Source: CALJXB01 sp965225935 (lineage in GTDB: Bacteria > Pseudomonadota > Alphaproteobacteria > Kiloniellales > JAKSDN01). Taken from it: a DNA stretch of 64,000 nucleotides. The position numbers were made by a program, and so were the translations under genes. The notes under the pieces are model-generated. The model saw only the letters and a list, made by a program, of their open reading frames with translations. It was not told where the DNA came from and did no database searches. Shown here piece after piece: positions 19,461-28,154 of this stretch (the first letter of the stretch is position 1; the number at the start of each line of letters is the position of its first letter). Location of the stretch: contig CBDDCC010000015.1 of NCBI GenBank assembly GCA_965225935.1, positions 124,001 through 188,000 of the forward strand, read 5' to 3'.

Positions 19461-21212
19461 ATGACCCGGATGACGCCGAGTGAAGCCTTTGTCGAAACCC
19501 TGGTCGCCCAGGGCGTGACCGACGTGTTCGGTATCGTGGGCTCCGCCTACATGGACGCCCTGGACATCTTCCCGGCGGCGGGCATCCGCTTCATCCCGAC
19601 GGTGCACGAGCAGGGCTCGGCCCACATGGCCGACGGCTATTCGCGCGTCAGCGGGCGCCACGGCGTCTGCATCGGACAGAACGGCCCCGGCATCACCAAC
19701 TTCGTGACCGCCATCGCGGCGGCCTACTGGGCCCACTCACCCGTGGTCGCCATCACGCCCGAGACGGGCTCGGGCACCATCGGTCTCGGCGGCTTCCAGG
19801 AGACCGACCAGCTGCCCATCTTCTCCAAGATCACCAAGTACCAGGGCCACGTCACCGGGCCCCAACGCCTGGCGGAGTTCACGGCGCGCTGCTTCGACAT
19901 GGCCATGTCCGAGCGCGGTCCGACCCAGCTCAACATCCCGCGCGACCACTTCTATGGCGAGGTCGACGTGGAGATCGCGAAGCCCAAGACCATCGAGCGC
20001 GGCGCCGGCGGCGAGAACAGCCTGGAGGAGGCGGCCCAGCTGCTGGCCGAGGCCAAGTTCCCGGTCATCGTCTCGGGCGGCGGTGTCATCTTCTCGGACG
20101 GCGTCGACCAGTGCGTGGCCCTCGCCGAGCACCTGAACGCGCCGGTCGTCAACAGCTATCTGCACAACGATTCCTTCCCGGCCAACCACCCGCTCTGGTG
20201 CGGGCCGCTCGGCTACCAGGGCTCCAAGGCCGGCATGAAGCTGATCGCCCAGGCCGACGTGGTGCTGGCGCTGGGCACCCGCCTCGGCCCCTTCGGCACC
20301 CTGCCCCAGCACGGCCTCGGCTACTGGCCGAAGACGGCCAAGATCATCCAGGTCGACAGCGACCACCGCATGCTGGGCCTGGTGAAGCAGATCTCCGTCG
20401 GCATCTGCGGCGACGCCAAGGCGGCGGCGGCGCGGCTCCACGACCTCCTCGGCAACCGGGTCATGGCCTGCCGCGACAACGCTGCCGAGCGTCTCGCCGA
20501 GATCAAGGCCCAGAAGGATGAGTGGGAGGCCGAGCTCGACTCTTGGTCCCACGAGAAGGACGACTGGAGCCTCGAGGTCTCCAAGGAGAGCGACTACATG
20601 CACCCGCGCCAGATGCTGCGGGAACTGGAGAAGGCGCTGCCCGGGAACGCCATGGTCAGCACCGACATCGGCAACATCTGCTCGGTCTCCAACAGCTATC
20701 TGCGCTTCGACAAGCCCAACAGCTTCTTCGCCGCCATGAGCTTCGGCAACTGCGGCTACGCCTTCCCCACCGTCATCGGCGCCAAGGTGGCCGCGCCCGA
20801 CCGGCCGGCGGTGGCCTACGTGGGCGACGGCGCCTGGGGCATGAGCTTCGGCGAGATCCTGACCTGCGTGCGCGAGGACATCCCGGTGACCGCCGTGGTC
20901 TTCCACAACAAGCAGTGGGGGGCGGAGAAGAAGAACCAGGTGGACTTCTACGGCACCCGCTTCCTGGGGGTGAACCTGGACAACCCCAGCTTCGCCGAGA
21001 TCGCCCGCGCCATGGGCGCCAAAGGCGTCACCGTCGACAAGCTGGGCGACGTGGGCGAGGCGCTGGAGAAGGCCTGCGACGCCCAGAAGCAGGGCAAGAC
21101 CACGGTACTCGAGGTCATGTGCACCCGCGAACTGGGCGACCCCTTCCGCCGCGACGCCCTCTCGAAGCCCGTGCGCCTCCTGGAGAAGTACAAGGACTAC
21201 GTGACCGCGTGA
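19461..21212 (+). CDS. xsc: Sulfoacetaldehyde acetyltransferase
   Basis: 583-aa thiamine-diphosphate enzyme that converts sulfoacetaldehyde and phosphate to sulfite and acetyl phosphate, the C-S cleavage step for taurine and related sulfonates. The N-terminus MTPSEAFVETLVAQGVTDVF and the segment FGIVGSAYMDALDIFPAAG are characteristic of Xsc rather than acetolactate synthase. The ThDP glutamate is E50 (VHEQGSAHMADG) and the GDG metal motif is at residues 455-457. The C-terminus DPFRRDALSKPVRLLEKY is also Xsc-like. The start has AGGGGAGG 5-6 nt upstream. ackA follows after 201 bp. Confidence 0.92.
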   Translation: MTRMTPSEAFVETLVAQGVTDVFGIVGSAYMDALDIFPAAGIRFIPTVHEQGSAHMADGYSRVSGRHGVCIGQNGPGITNFVTAIAAAYWAHSPVVAITPETGSGTIGLGGFQETDQLPIFSKITKYQGHVTGPQRLAEFTARCFDMAMSERGPTQLNIPRDHFYGEVDVEIAKPKTIERGAGGENSLEEAAQLLAEAKFPVIVSGGGVIFSDGVDQCVALAEHLNAPVVNSYLHNDSFPANHPLWCGPLGYQGSKAGMKLIAQADVVLALGTRLGPFGTLPQHGLGYWPKTAKIIQVDSDHRMLGLVKQISVGICGDAKAAAARLHDLLGNRVMACRDNAAERLAEIKAQKDEWEAELDSWSHEKDDWSLEVSKESDYMHPRQMLRELEKALPGNAMVSTDIGNICSVSNSYLRFDKPNSFFAAMSFGNCGYAFPTVIGAKVAAPDRPAVAYVGDGAWGMSFGEILTCVREDIPVTAVVFHNKQWGAEKKNQVDFYGTRFLGVNLDNPSFAEIARAMGAKGVTVDKLGDVGEALEKACDAQKQGKTTVLEVMCTRELGDPFRRDALSKPVRLLEKYKDYVTA

Positions 21213-21413
21213 CGGAAGCGCGAGAGGCGGCGGAGCCCGTGGCGCCGTGGTGGCCAGCGCGCACTGCGCCTCTCCCACACTAAAGAGCCTTCGGCAGCGA
21301 CCTACCGCGCGTCGCAAAGTCGGGCGCGCAAGGTTGTAGCGGTCGCGAGGCGGTAGTCTGGCCCGCGCGCTGATGGCTTGACGGCCTGGGCGCGGATTGC
21401 AGAGTCCTAGGCC

Positions 21414-22613
21414 ATGGCGGACACCCTCCTGGTCCTCAATGCCGGCTCCTCGAGCCTCAAGTTCGCTCTCTACGAGGCGCCCGGAGACACGCGCGCGGAT
21501 CCGGCGCTCAGCCTGCGCGGCCAGATCGAGGGCATCGGCCGCGGCGCCCGCTTCGATCTCGCGCCCGCCGGAGAGGGCGACGGCCCCGCCCCGCCGCGGG
21601 AGGCGGAGATCGCCGGCATCGCCGACCACGACGGCGCGCTTTCCGTGCTGCTCGACTGGCTCGAGGGCACGGCCGGGGCGACACAGCTGGTTGCAGCCGG
21701 TCACCGGGTGGTGCACGGCGGGCCGGCGAACCGCGGGCACTGCCGCGTCACGCCGGCGCTGTTGGAGGAACTGGCCGGCTACGCCCCCCTCGCCCCCCAC
21801 CACCAGCCCCACAACGTGGCCGCCATCCGTGCCGTGGCGGCGCGGCGGCCGGGCCTCGCCCAGGTGGCCTGCTTCGACACCGCCTTCCACGCCGGCCAGC
21901 CAGCGGCGGCGGCGCGCCTGCCGCTGCCACGCGATTATTGGAACAAGGGCCTGCGGCGCTACGGCTTCCACGGCCTCTCCTACGAATATGTGACCGGTGC
22001 CCTGCCCGCGGTCTCCGGTGCTCCGCTGCCGAGCCGTCTGGTGATCGCCCATCTCGGCAACGGCGCCAGCCTCGCCGCCGTCCAGGACGGACAGGGCATC
22101 GCCACCACCATGGGCTTCTCCACCCTCGACGGCCTGGTCATGGGCACCCGCTGCGGTTCCCTCGACCCCGGCGTGCTGCTCCACCTCATGCGCGAGGAGG
22201 GGCTCGGCGAGCCGGAGCTGAGCGACCTGCTCTACAACCGTTCGGGCCTGCTTGGGGTCTCGGGCCTCAGCGCCGACATGCGCGCCCTGCTGGAAAGCGA
22301 CGACCCGGCGGCCGCCGAGGCGGTGGAGCTCTTCTGCTACCGGATCGTGCGCGAGCTGGGCTCGCTCGCCGCCGCCTTGGGTGGCCTCGACGCCCTGGTG
22401 TTCACCGCCGGCATCGGCGCCCATGCGGCCGAGGTGCGCTGCCGGGTCTGCTCCGCCTCGGCCTGGCTGGGCATCGCCGTCGACGAGGCCGCCAACATGC
22501 GCCACGGCCCGCGCATCAGCGCCGCGGCGAGCCCGGTCGCGGTCTGGGTCCTGCCGACCGACGAGGAACTGGTGATCGCCCGCCACACCCTGGCGCTGGC
22601 GGCGGCGGTCTGA
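21414..22613 (+). CDS. ackA: Acetate kinase
   Basis: 399-aa ASKHA-fold kinase that interconverts acetyl phosphate plus ADP with acetate plus ATP. Motifs seen are LVLNAGSSSLKFALY at the N-terminus, GHRVVHGG, CFDTAFH, YGFHGLSYEY, HLGNGASLAA, GTRCGSLDPG and FTAGIGAHAAEVR. Placed directly after xsc, it would turn the acetyl phosphate made by Xsc into ATP. Taurine clusters more often carry pta at this place; no pta is in the window. The stop abuts the stop of the convergent gene (TGATCA). Confidence 0.93.
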   Translation: MADTLLVLNAGSSSLKFALYEAPGDTRADPALSLRGQIEGIGRGARFDLAPAGEGDGPAPPREAEIAGIADHDGALSVLLDWLEGTAGATQLVAAGHRVVHGGPANRGHCRVTPALLEELAGYAPLAPHHQPHNVAAIRAVAARRPGLAQVACFDTAFHAGQPAAAARLPLPRDYWNKGLRRYGFHGLSYEYVTGALPAVSGAPLPSRLVIAHLGNGASLAAVQDGQGIATTMGFSTLDGLVMGTRCGSLDPGVLLHLMREEGLGEPELSDLLYNRSGLLGVSGLSADMRALLESDDPAAAEAVELFCYRIVRELGSLAAALGGLDALVFTAGIGAHAAEVRCRVCSASAWLGIAVDEAANMRHGPRISAAASPVAVWVLPTDEELVIARHTLALAAAV

Positions 22614-23609
22614 TCAGTCGGGCGCGGCGAGGCGTTCTCGCGCCAGCACGCCGGTGAGGCAGCCGATGGCGCCGGCCGCCTTGGCCAGCTCGCTTGCCGG
22701 CGTCGCGACGCAGGCGATCCCGAGGGATTCGTAGAAACCTTGCGTCGCCGGGTTGCCCGCCACCATGAGGATCCGCCGCGGACCCAGGGTGACGAAGTTG
22801 AGGGCGCGGCTGCGCTCGGCCTCTTCCGCGTCCGGCAGGAAGGCGACCTCGACACCCCGATCGCGCAGCGCCATGACGGCGGCATGGGGCGTGCGCCGGG
22901 GCCAGGCTATCGCGAGATCCCGGTCGACGATCCGCAGCATGCCCATGAGATGCATGGTGCCGTAGGGCATGTCGACCGCCAGCACCGTGACGCCGATCTC
23001 CGCCAGCAGGGCCGTGATCTGCTCGATGGCGGCCTGGTTGGTTCTGAGCCCCCGGCCGATGACCGCGGTCTCGGGATCGAGCCACATGAGGTCCGCCCCC
23101 TCGAAGGTCGCCCGGCCGGTCAGGGTCTTCAGGATCGGCACGCCGAGCGCCGCAAGGCGACGTGCCACCCAACGCTCCTCGCCCGCGCGCACGGCCGCGG
23201 CCGGACGCGCCAGGACCGCGCCCTCGGGCGTCATGACGAAGAGGTCGGCGCAGAACATGAGGTTGGGCGAGACCGGCGGCTCCGGGTCGAGTTCGTGCAC
23301 CCGCACGCCCTCGTCCCGGTAGCAGGCGGCCATGGCCTCGTGCTCGGCCTGGGCCCGGCCGAGATCGAGGTTGTCCAGCAGAAGGGCTGCATCCGGGTCG
23401 TCCTGCGCCGCCGTCAGCTCCGGCCCGGGCCGGTGCAGCAGCACCGCCCGAAGCGGCGCCCACTCGCTGTCCAGGCCGCAGTCGGCCCAAAGGCTCCCGA
23501 TCTCTTCCCGGTGGCTCAGCTCGCGCGACCGCCAGCCCGCGCCGCCGTAAGCCGCGGCGCCGAAGCTGCCGCCCGCCTTTCCGCGCCCGCCTGGCCCCTC
23601 CGCGCTCAC
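22614..23609 (-). CDS. Arginine deiminase / dimethylarginine dimethylaminohydrolase-like protein
   Basis: 331-aa member of the guanidino-group-modifying (amidinotransferase-fold) superfamily. The presumed catalytic set is E170 (FEGAD), H220 (GTMHLMGM) and C317 (GCLTGVL), with an Asp after CAD at 122. Such enzymes hydrolyse arginine, methylarginines or similar guanidines. The start is the GTG at 23609, which overlaps the stop of the upstream MocR gene by 4 nt (GTGA), so the two are translated together. The first ~35 residues are Gly-rich and not conserved; a start further in is possible. Exact substrate unknown. Confidence 0.8.
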   Translation of the reverse strand: MSAEGPGGRGKAGGSFGAAAYGGAGWRSRELSHREEIGSLWADCGLDSEWAPLRAVLLHRPGPELTAAQDDPDAALLLDNLDLGRAQAEHEAMAACYRDEGVRVHELDPEPPVSPNLMFCADLFVMTPEGAVLARPAAAVRAGEERWVARRLAALGVPILKTLTGRATFEGADLMWLDPETAVIGRGLRTNQAAIEQITALLAEIGVTVLAVDMPYGTMHLMGMLRIVDRDLAIAWPRRTPHAAVMALRDRGVEVAFLPDAEEAERSRALNFVTLGPRRILMVAGNPATQGFYESLGIACVATPASELAKAAGAIGCLTGVLARERLAAPD

Positions 23610-25114
23610 GACGCAGCGCTGCGGTTGGCGGCGACGTTGGCCCGGATCACACCGGCCAGCTTGGCGATGCCCGGCTCGATGCGCGCCGCCTCTATGGAGG
23701 AGAAGCCGAGGCGGAAGTGGTTCCGCGGCGGCGGGTCGGAACAGAAATGCATGGAGCCGGTCTCGACGATGATGCCGGCCCTGAGCGCCTCGAGCGCCAG
23801 CCGGTCGGCGTCGAGATCCTCCGGCCCGCGGATCCAGTAGGAGGTGCCGCCGAAGGAGGGCGTCGCGGCGCACTCGGGCAGGTGGCGGGCGAGCGCCTCA
23901 CCCATGGCCTGCCAGCGCTCCCGATAGGCGCGCTGCAGGCGGTGGATCAGGGCCTCGTAGTAGCCGCCCGAGATGAAGAGCGCGAGGGTGCGCTGGTTGT
24001 TGCTGGGCGGGTGGCGCAGCGCCAGGCGCCTCAAGAGCCGCGCCTCGCGGATCAGGTCCGCCGGTCCCACCAGGAAGCCGATCCTGAGGCCCGGCGCCAG
24101 GCTCTTGGAGAAGGAGCCCACGTAGACCACGGCGTGCTCCTTGTCCATGGATTTGAGCGCCGGGGTCGGCGCGCTGATGAAGTTTGCCTCGGGCTCGTAG
24201 TCGTCCTCGATCAGCGAGACGTCGTGACGGTTGGCCAGCTCCAGCAGCCGGACCCGGCGTTCGAGAGGCATGGTGACCGTGGTCGGCGCCTGGTGGCTCG
24301 GGGTCACGTAGACGCAGTCGCAGGCCGCCAGGCGCTCGTCCACCTGCATGCCGTTCTCGTCGACCGGCAGGGGCACGATCTCGGCCCCGGTCATGGCGAA
24401 GATGTTGCGGGCGTCCACGTAGCCCGGGTCCTCGAAGCCGAGACGGGTCTTGCGGCCTGCCAGGAGTTGGGCGATCAGGTAGAGCGCGTTCTGGGCGCCC
24501 AGCGTGATCAGGATCTCGTCGGGCGCGGCGCGCACGCCCCGGCGCGGCAGCACCCGGGTTCGGATCTCCTCCACCAGGTGCGGGTCGTCCTCGAGGAAGC
24601 TGTCCTCGGCCCAGCTCTCGATCGACAGCAGGCTGAGCGCCTGGCGCGAGCACATGCGCCAGGCCGCCACGGGGAACAGCTTGGGGTCGACCTGGCCGTA
24701 GATGAAGGGATAGGGCACCCGGCGCCAGTTCTTGGGCTTGCGGATGTGGTCGAACTCGCTAGGCCGCACCTTGAGGCGCCGCTGCCAGTCGACCGCGTTC
24801 CAGTTCGCTGCCGCGGGCGGCGCGGCCCGGGGGGCCGGCGGGTCGGCCGAGGTCCGTTCCTCGATGACCTCGGGATCGACGAAATAGCCAACCCGCTCGC
24901 GGGAGATCAGGAAACCCTCGTCGGCCAGCGCCTGGTAGGCCAGCACCACGGTGTTGCGCGAGACGCCGAGGGCCTGGGCAAGGCCGCGCGAGGAGGGCAA
25001 GGGGCTCTCCGTCGAGAGGCGGCCGTCGAGGATGGCATCCATCAAGTGCCGCCTCAGCTGGGTCTGCAGACTGACCGCGCCGCCGTGCTGCAATGGGAAG
25101 ATGAGGTCGCGCAC
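23606..25114 (-). CDS. MocR-family PLP-dependent transcriptional regulator (TauR-like)
   Basis: 502-aa fusion of a GntR-type winged helix (residues ~15-78; LPSSRGLAQALGVSRNTVVLAY) and a fold-type I aminotransferase domain. The PLP lysine is K337 in VGSFSKSLAPGLRIGF; D303-D304/Y306 in IEDDYEPE fit the cofactor pocket. Such proteins sense an amino compound through PLP. TauR, the activator of taurine genes in Rhodobacter, belongs to this family, and the neighbours here are xsc and soeABC, so a taurine sensor is a reasonable inference. The start is a GTG. It is transcribed divergently from soeA and overlaps the next gene by 4 nt. Confidence 0.88.
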   Translation of the reverse strand: MRDLIFPLQHGGAVSLQTQLRRHLMDAILDGRLSTESPLPSSRGLAQALGVSRNTVVLAYQALADEGFLISRERVGYFVDPEVIEERTSADPPAPRAAPPAAANWNAVDWQRRLKVRPSEFDHIRKPKNWRRVPYPFIYGQVDPKLFPVAAWRMCSRQALSLLSIESWAEDSFLEDDPHLVEEIRTRVLPRRGVRAAPDEILITLGAQNALYLIAQLLAGRKTRLGFEDPGYVDARNIFAMTGAEIVPLPVDENGMQVDERLAACDCVYVTPSHQAPTTVTMPLERRVRLLELANRHDVSLIEDDYEPEANFISAPTPALKSMDKEHAVVYVGSFSKSLAPGLRIGFLVGPADLIREARLLRRLALRHPPSNNQRTLALFISGGYYEALIHRLQRAYRERWQAMGEALARHLPECAATPSFGGTSYWIRGPEDLDADRLALEALRAGIIVETGSMHFCSDPPPRNHFRLGFSSIEAARIEPGIAKLAGVIRANVAANRSAAS

Positions 25115-25140
25115 CGCTTGGCCTCAAACCTCGTGGTCAA

Positions 25141-25172
25141 CTGGTCCTTTCTGGCACCAGCCCTGGACTCTA
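25141..25172 (+). promoter_or_regulatory. Three CTGG direct repeats in the mocR-soeA divergent region (putative operator)
   Basis: CTGGTCCTTT (25141), CTGGCACCAG (25151) and CTGGACTCTA (25163) are spaced 10 and 12 bp apart. The region separates the regulator from soeA. The first two units resemble those in front of xsc. The last resembles the CTGGAC-type repeats I recall as the TauR site in Rhodobacter; that recollection should be verified. Confidence 0.4.
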
Positions 25173-25256
25173 AGATTGTGCCGCAATGGGTACAAGCATG
25201 CCGGCCGGCGGCGGGGCGCGCCGGAACGGCGGTGGGGTCGGGTCGAAAAAGCGTCG

Positions 25257-28154
25257 ATGAGCGGGATCAAGCGGACGGTCGACACCTCGCCGGAGGTCTC
25301 CGACGAGGTCAAGTGCACGACCTGCTACATGTGCGCCTGTCGTTGTGGCATCAAGGTGCACCTGAAGGACGGCGCCATCCGCTACATCGAGGGCAACCGT
25401 GACCACCCGGTGAACCGGGGCGTGCTCTGCGCCAAGGGTTCGGCCGGTATCATGCAGCATTACTCGCCTGCGCGCCTGCAAAAGCCGCTCAAGCGGGTCG
25501 GCGAGCGAGGCAAGGCCGAGTTCGAGGAGATCGAGTGGGACGAGGCGCTGGCGATCGCCACCGGCTGGCTCGGCCGCATCCGCGAGACGGACCCGCGCAA
25601 GCTCGCCTTCTTCACCGGCCGCGACCAGAGCCAGGCGCTCACCGGCTGGTGGGCGAGCCAGTTCGGCACCCCCAACTACGCCGCCCACGGCGGCTTCTGC
25701 TCGGTCAACATGGCGGCGGCCGGGCTCTACACCATCGGCGGCTCCTTCTGGGAGTTCGGCGAGCCGGACTGGGAGCTGGCGCGCTACCTCTTGATGTTCG
25801 GGGTGGCCGAGGACCACGACAGCAACCCCATCAAGATCGGCCTCTCCAAGCTGAAGAGCCATGGCGCCAAGCTGGTCTCGGTGAACCCGGTGCAGACCGG
25901 CTACTCGGCCATCGCCGACGAGTGGATCGGCATCACGCCGGGCACGGACGGGCTCTTCGTGCTGGCCCTGGTGCACGAGCTGCTGCGCGCCGGCCGGGTC
26001 GACGTGGACTACCTGCGGCGCTACACCAACGCGCCCTGGCTGGTGATCGACGATCCGGACGGGGCCGAGGACGGCCTCTTCGTCCGCGACGAGACCGGCC
26101 GGCCGCTCGTCTGGGACCGGCGCTTGAGCGGCATCGGCCCGGCCGACGACCCGGAGGTGGCGCCCGACCTCAAGGGCGAGGCGCGCCTGCCCGACGGGCG
26201 ACGGGCCAAGCCGGTGTTTCATATCCTGGCCGAGCGCTACCTGGATCCGCGCTACGCACCCGACGCCGTCGCCGGGCAATGCGGCGTGCCCGCGGCGACC
26301 ATCCGTCGCATCGCCGCCGAGCTCGCCGAGGCCGCCTTCGAACAGGAAGTGACGGTCGAGGTGCCCTGGACCGACTGGGCCGGCCGGCGCCACGAACGCA
26401 TGGTCGGCCGCCCGGTCGCCATGCATGCCATGCGCGGCATCTCCGCCCACTCGAACGGCTTCCACACCTGCCGGGCGATCCACCTGCTGCAGATCCTCTT
26501 GGGCAGCATCGATACGCCCGGCGGCTTCCGCTACAAGCCGCCCTTCCCCCGGCCCGTGCCGCCGGGACCCAAGCCCGCCGGCAAGGCGGGCCAGGTGCAG
26601 CCCGGCTGTCCGCTGCCGGGACCGCCGCTCGGCTTCCCGACCGGCCCGGAGGATCTGCTGGTGGACGCCGACGGCGCGCCGCTCCGGATCGACAGGGCCT
26701 TCTCCTGGGAGGCGCCGCTTTCCGCCCACGGGCTCATGCACCTCGTCATCACCGACGCCTGGAAGGGCGAGCCCTACCCCATCGACACCCTCTTCATGTA
26801 CATGGCCAACATGGCCTGGAACTCGGCCATGAACACCGCCGGCACCATGGCCATGCTGACCGACAAGGACCCGGTGACCGGCGACTACCGCATTCCGCGG
26901 ATCATCTACTCCGACGCCTACTACTCCGAGATGGTGGCCTATGCCGACCTGGTGCTGCCCGACACCACCTACCTGGAGCGCTGGGACTGCATCTCGCTGC
27001 TGGACCGGCCGATCTGCTCGGCCGAGGGGCCGGCCGACGCCATCCGCCAGCCGGTGACGACGCCCGACCGGGACGTGCGGGCCTTCCAGGACGTGCTGCT
27101 GGACCTGGGCGCCCGCCTCGGCCTGCCGGGTCTCGTGGACGAGGCAGGCGCGCCGCGCTATCCCGGCGGCTATCCCGACTACATGGTGAACCACGAGCGC
27201 CAGCCCGGCGTCGGCAGCCTGGCCGGCTGGCGCGGCGCCGACGGCGGCGAGAGCGGCCGTGGCGCGCCCAACCCCCGGCAGCTCGAGCGCTACGTCGAGA
27301 ACGGCTGTTTCTGGCAGGACGAGTTCACGCCGGAGCAGCTCTACTACAAGCATGCCAACCGGGCCTATCTGGACTATGCGGCGAAGATGGGCTTCATCCC
27401 CGAGGCGGCCCCCATCACGTTTCAGCTCTACAGCGAGGTGCTGCAGCGCTTCCGCCTGGCCGCCCGCGGCCACGGGCCCGTGCAGCCGCCGGAGCGTCAC
27501 CGCGCCCGCATCGAGGCCTACTTCGATCCCCTGCCCTTCTGGTTTCCGCCCTTCGAGGACGCGGCGAACGACGAGGCGGCCTATCCGCTCCATGCCGTCA
27601 CCCAGCGGCCCATGGCCATGTACCACTCCTGGGGCTCCCAGAACGCCTGGCTGCGTCAGATCCACGGCAGCAACCGGCTCTATATCCCGCGCGCCCTGGC
27701 CGAGGCCGAAGGCATCGCCGACGACGACTGGATGTGGGTCGAGAGCCGCAACGGCCGGGTGAAGGCCCAGGCCCGCATCCAGGAAGGTCTCAACCCCAGG
27801 ACCGTCTGGACCTGGAACGCCATCGGCAAGCGGGCCGGCGCCTGGCATCTGGATCCCAACGCCAATGAGGCGAAGAAAGGCTTCCTTCTCAATCATTTGA
27901 TCGACGAGCTTCTGCCGGAGCGCGAAGGCGGCTACCGCTACGCCTCGGCCGATCCCGTGACCGGCCAGGCGGCCTGGTACGACCTGCGGGTCCGCATCGA
28001 GAAGGCGGCGCCGGCCGAGGCCGGCAAGACCGCGCCCGTCTTCCCTGCCCTGCCGCCGCTTTCGGGCGCCGCCGAGCGGCCCCGAGTGCTGCGCTACGGC
28101 GCGGCCTTCCACGCAGCGACCGGCGACGGCGGCGGCGAGAAGGGCAAGCCATGA
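25257..28154 (+). CDS. soeA: Sulfite dehydrogenase (quinone) molybdopterin subunit SoeA
   Basis: 965-aa DMSO-reductase-family molybdoenzyme with bis-MGD. An N-terminal [4Fe-4S] site uses cysteines among C20, C23, C26-C30 (CTTCYMCACRCGI) and C58 (GVLCAKG). There is no Tat signal, so it acts in the cytoplasm, as SoeA does and unlike most DMSO or polysulfide reductases. A conserved Cys in GGFCSVNMAA (near 147) may bind Mo. The C-terminal MGD domain includes QNAWLRQIHG. The usual SoeA size and the soeB-soeC neighbours support sulfite oxidation; another oxyanion reductase cannot be excluded from sequence alone. The ATG at 25257 starts just before the conserved domain, and the stop overlaps soeB by 4 nt. 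Confidence 0.87.
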   Translation: MSGIKRTVDTSPEVSDEVKCTTCYMCACRCGIKVHLKDGAIRYIEGNRDHPVNRGVLCAKGSAGIMQHYSPARLQKPLKRVGERGKAEFEEIEWDEALAIATGWLGRIRETDPRKLAFFTGRDQSQALTGWWASQFGTPNYAAHGGFCSVNMAAAGLYTIGGSFWEFGEPDWELARYLLMFGVAEDHDSNPIKIGLSKLKSHGAKLVSVNPVQTGYSAIADEWIGITPGTDGLFVLALVHELLRAGRVDVDYLRRYTNAPWLVIDDPDGAEDGLFVRDETGRPLVWDRRLSGIGPADDPEVAPDLKGEARLPDGRRAKPVFHILAERYLDPRYAPDAVAGQCGVPAATIRRIAAELAEAAFEQEVTVEVPWTDWAGRRHERMVGRPVAMHAMRGISAHSNGFHTCRAIHLLQILLGSIDTPGGFRYKPPFPRPVPPGPKPAGKAGQVQPGCPLPGPPLGFPTGPEDLLVDADGAPLRIDRAFSWEAPLSAHGLMHLVITDAWKGEPYPIDTLFMYMANMAWNSAMNTAGTMAMLTDKDPVTGDYRIPRIIYSDAYYSEMVAYADLVLPDTTYLERWDCISLLDRPICSAEGPADAIRQPVTTPDRDVRAFQDVLLDLGARLGLPGLVDEAGAPRYPGGYPDYMVNHERQPGVGSLAGWRGADGGESGRGAPNPRQLERYVENGCFWQDEFTPEQLYYKHANRAYLDYAAKMGFIPEAAPITFQLYSEVLQRFRLAARGHGPVQPPERHRARIEAYFDPLPFWFPPFEDAANDEAAYPLHAVTQRPMAMYHSWGSQNAWLRQIHGSNRLYIPRALAEAEGIADDDWMWVESRNGRVKAQARIQEGLNPRTVWTWNAIGKRAGAWHLDPNANEAKKGFLLNHLIDELLPEREGGYRYASADPVTGQAAWYDLRVRIEKAAPAEAGKTAPVFPALPPLSGAAERPRVLRYGAAFHAATGDGGGEKGKP

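Noticed and set aside
19737..22586. About 950-codon open frame antisense to xsc and ackA
   Set aside because: Shadow frame across two well-supported genes and their intergenic gap; no motif or ribosome site.
25170..28112. Very long open frame antisense to soeA (about 980 codons)
   Set aside because: It is the shadow of a GC-rich gene: GC-biased third positions remove stops from the opposite frame. Its translation is Gly/Val/Asp/His-rich with no domain, while the plus strand encodes a complete molybdoenzyme.
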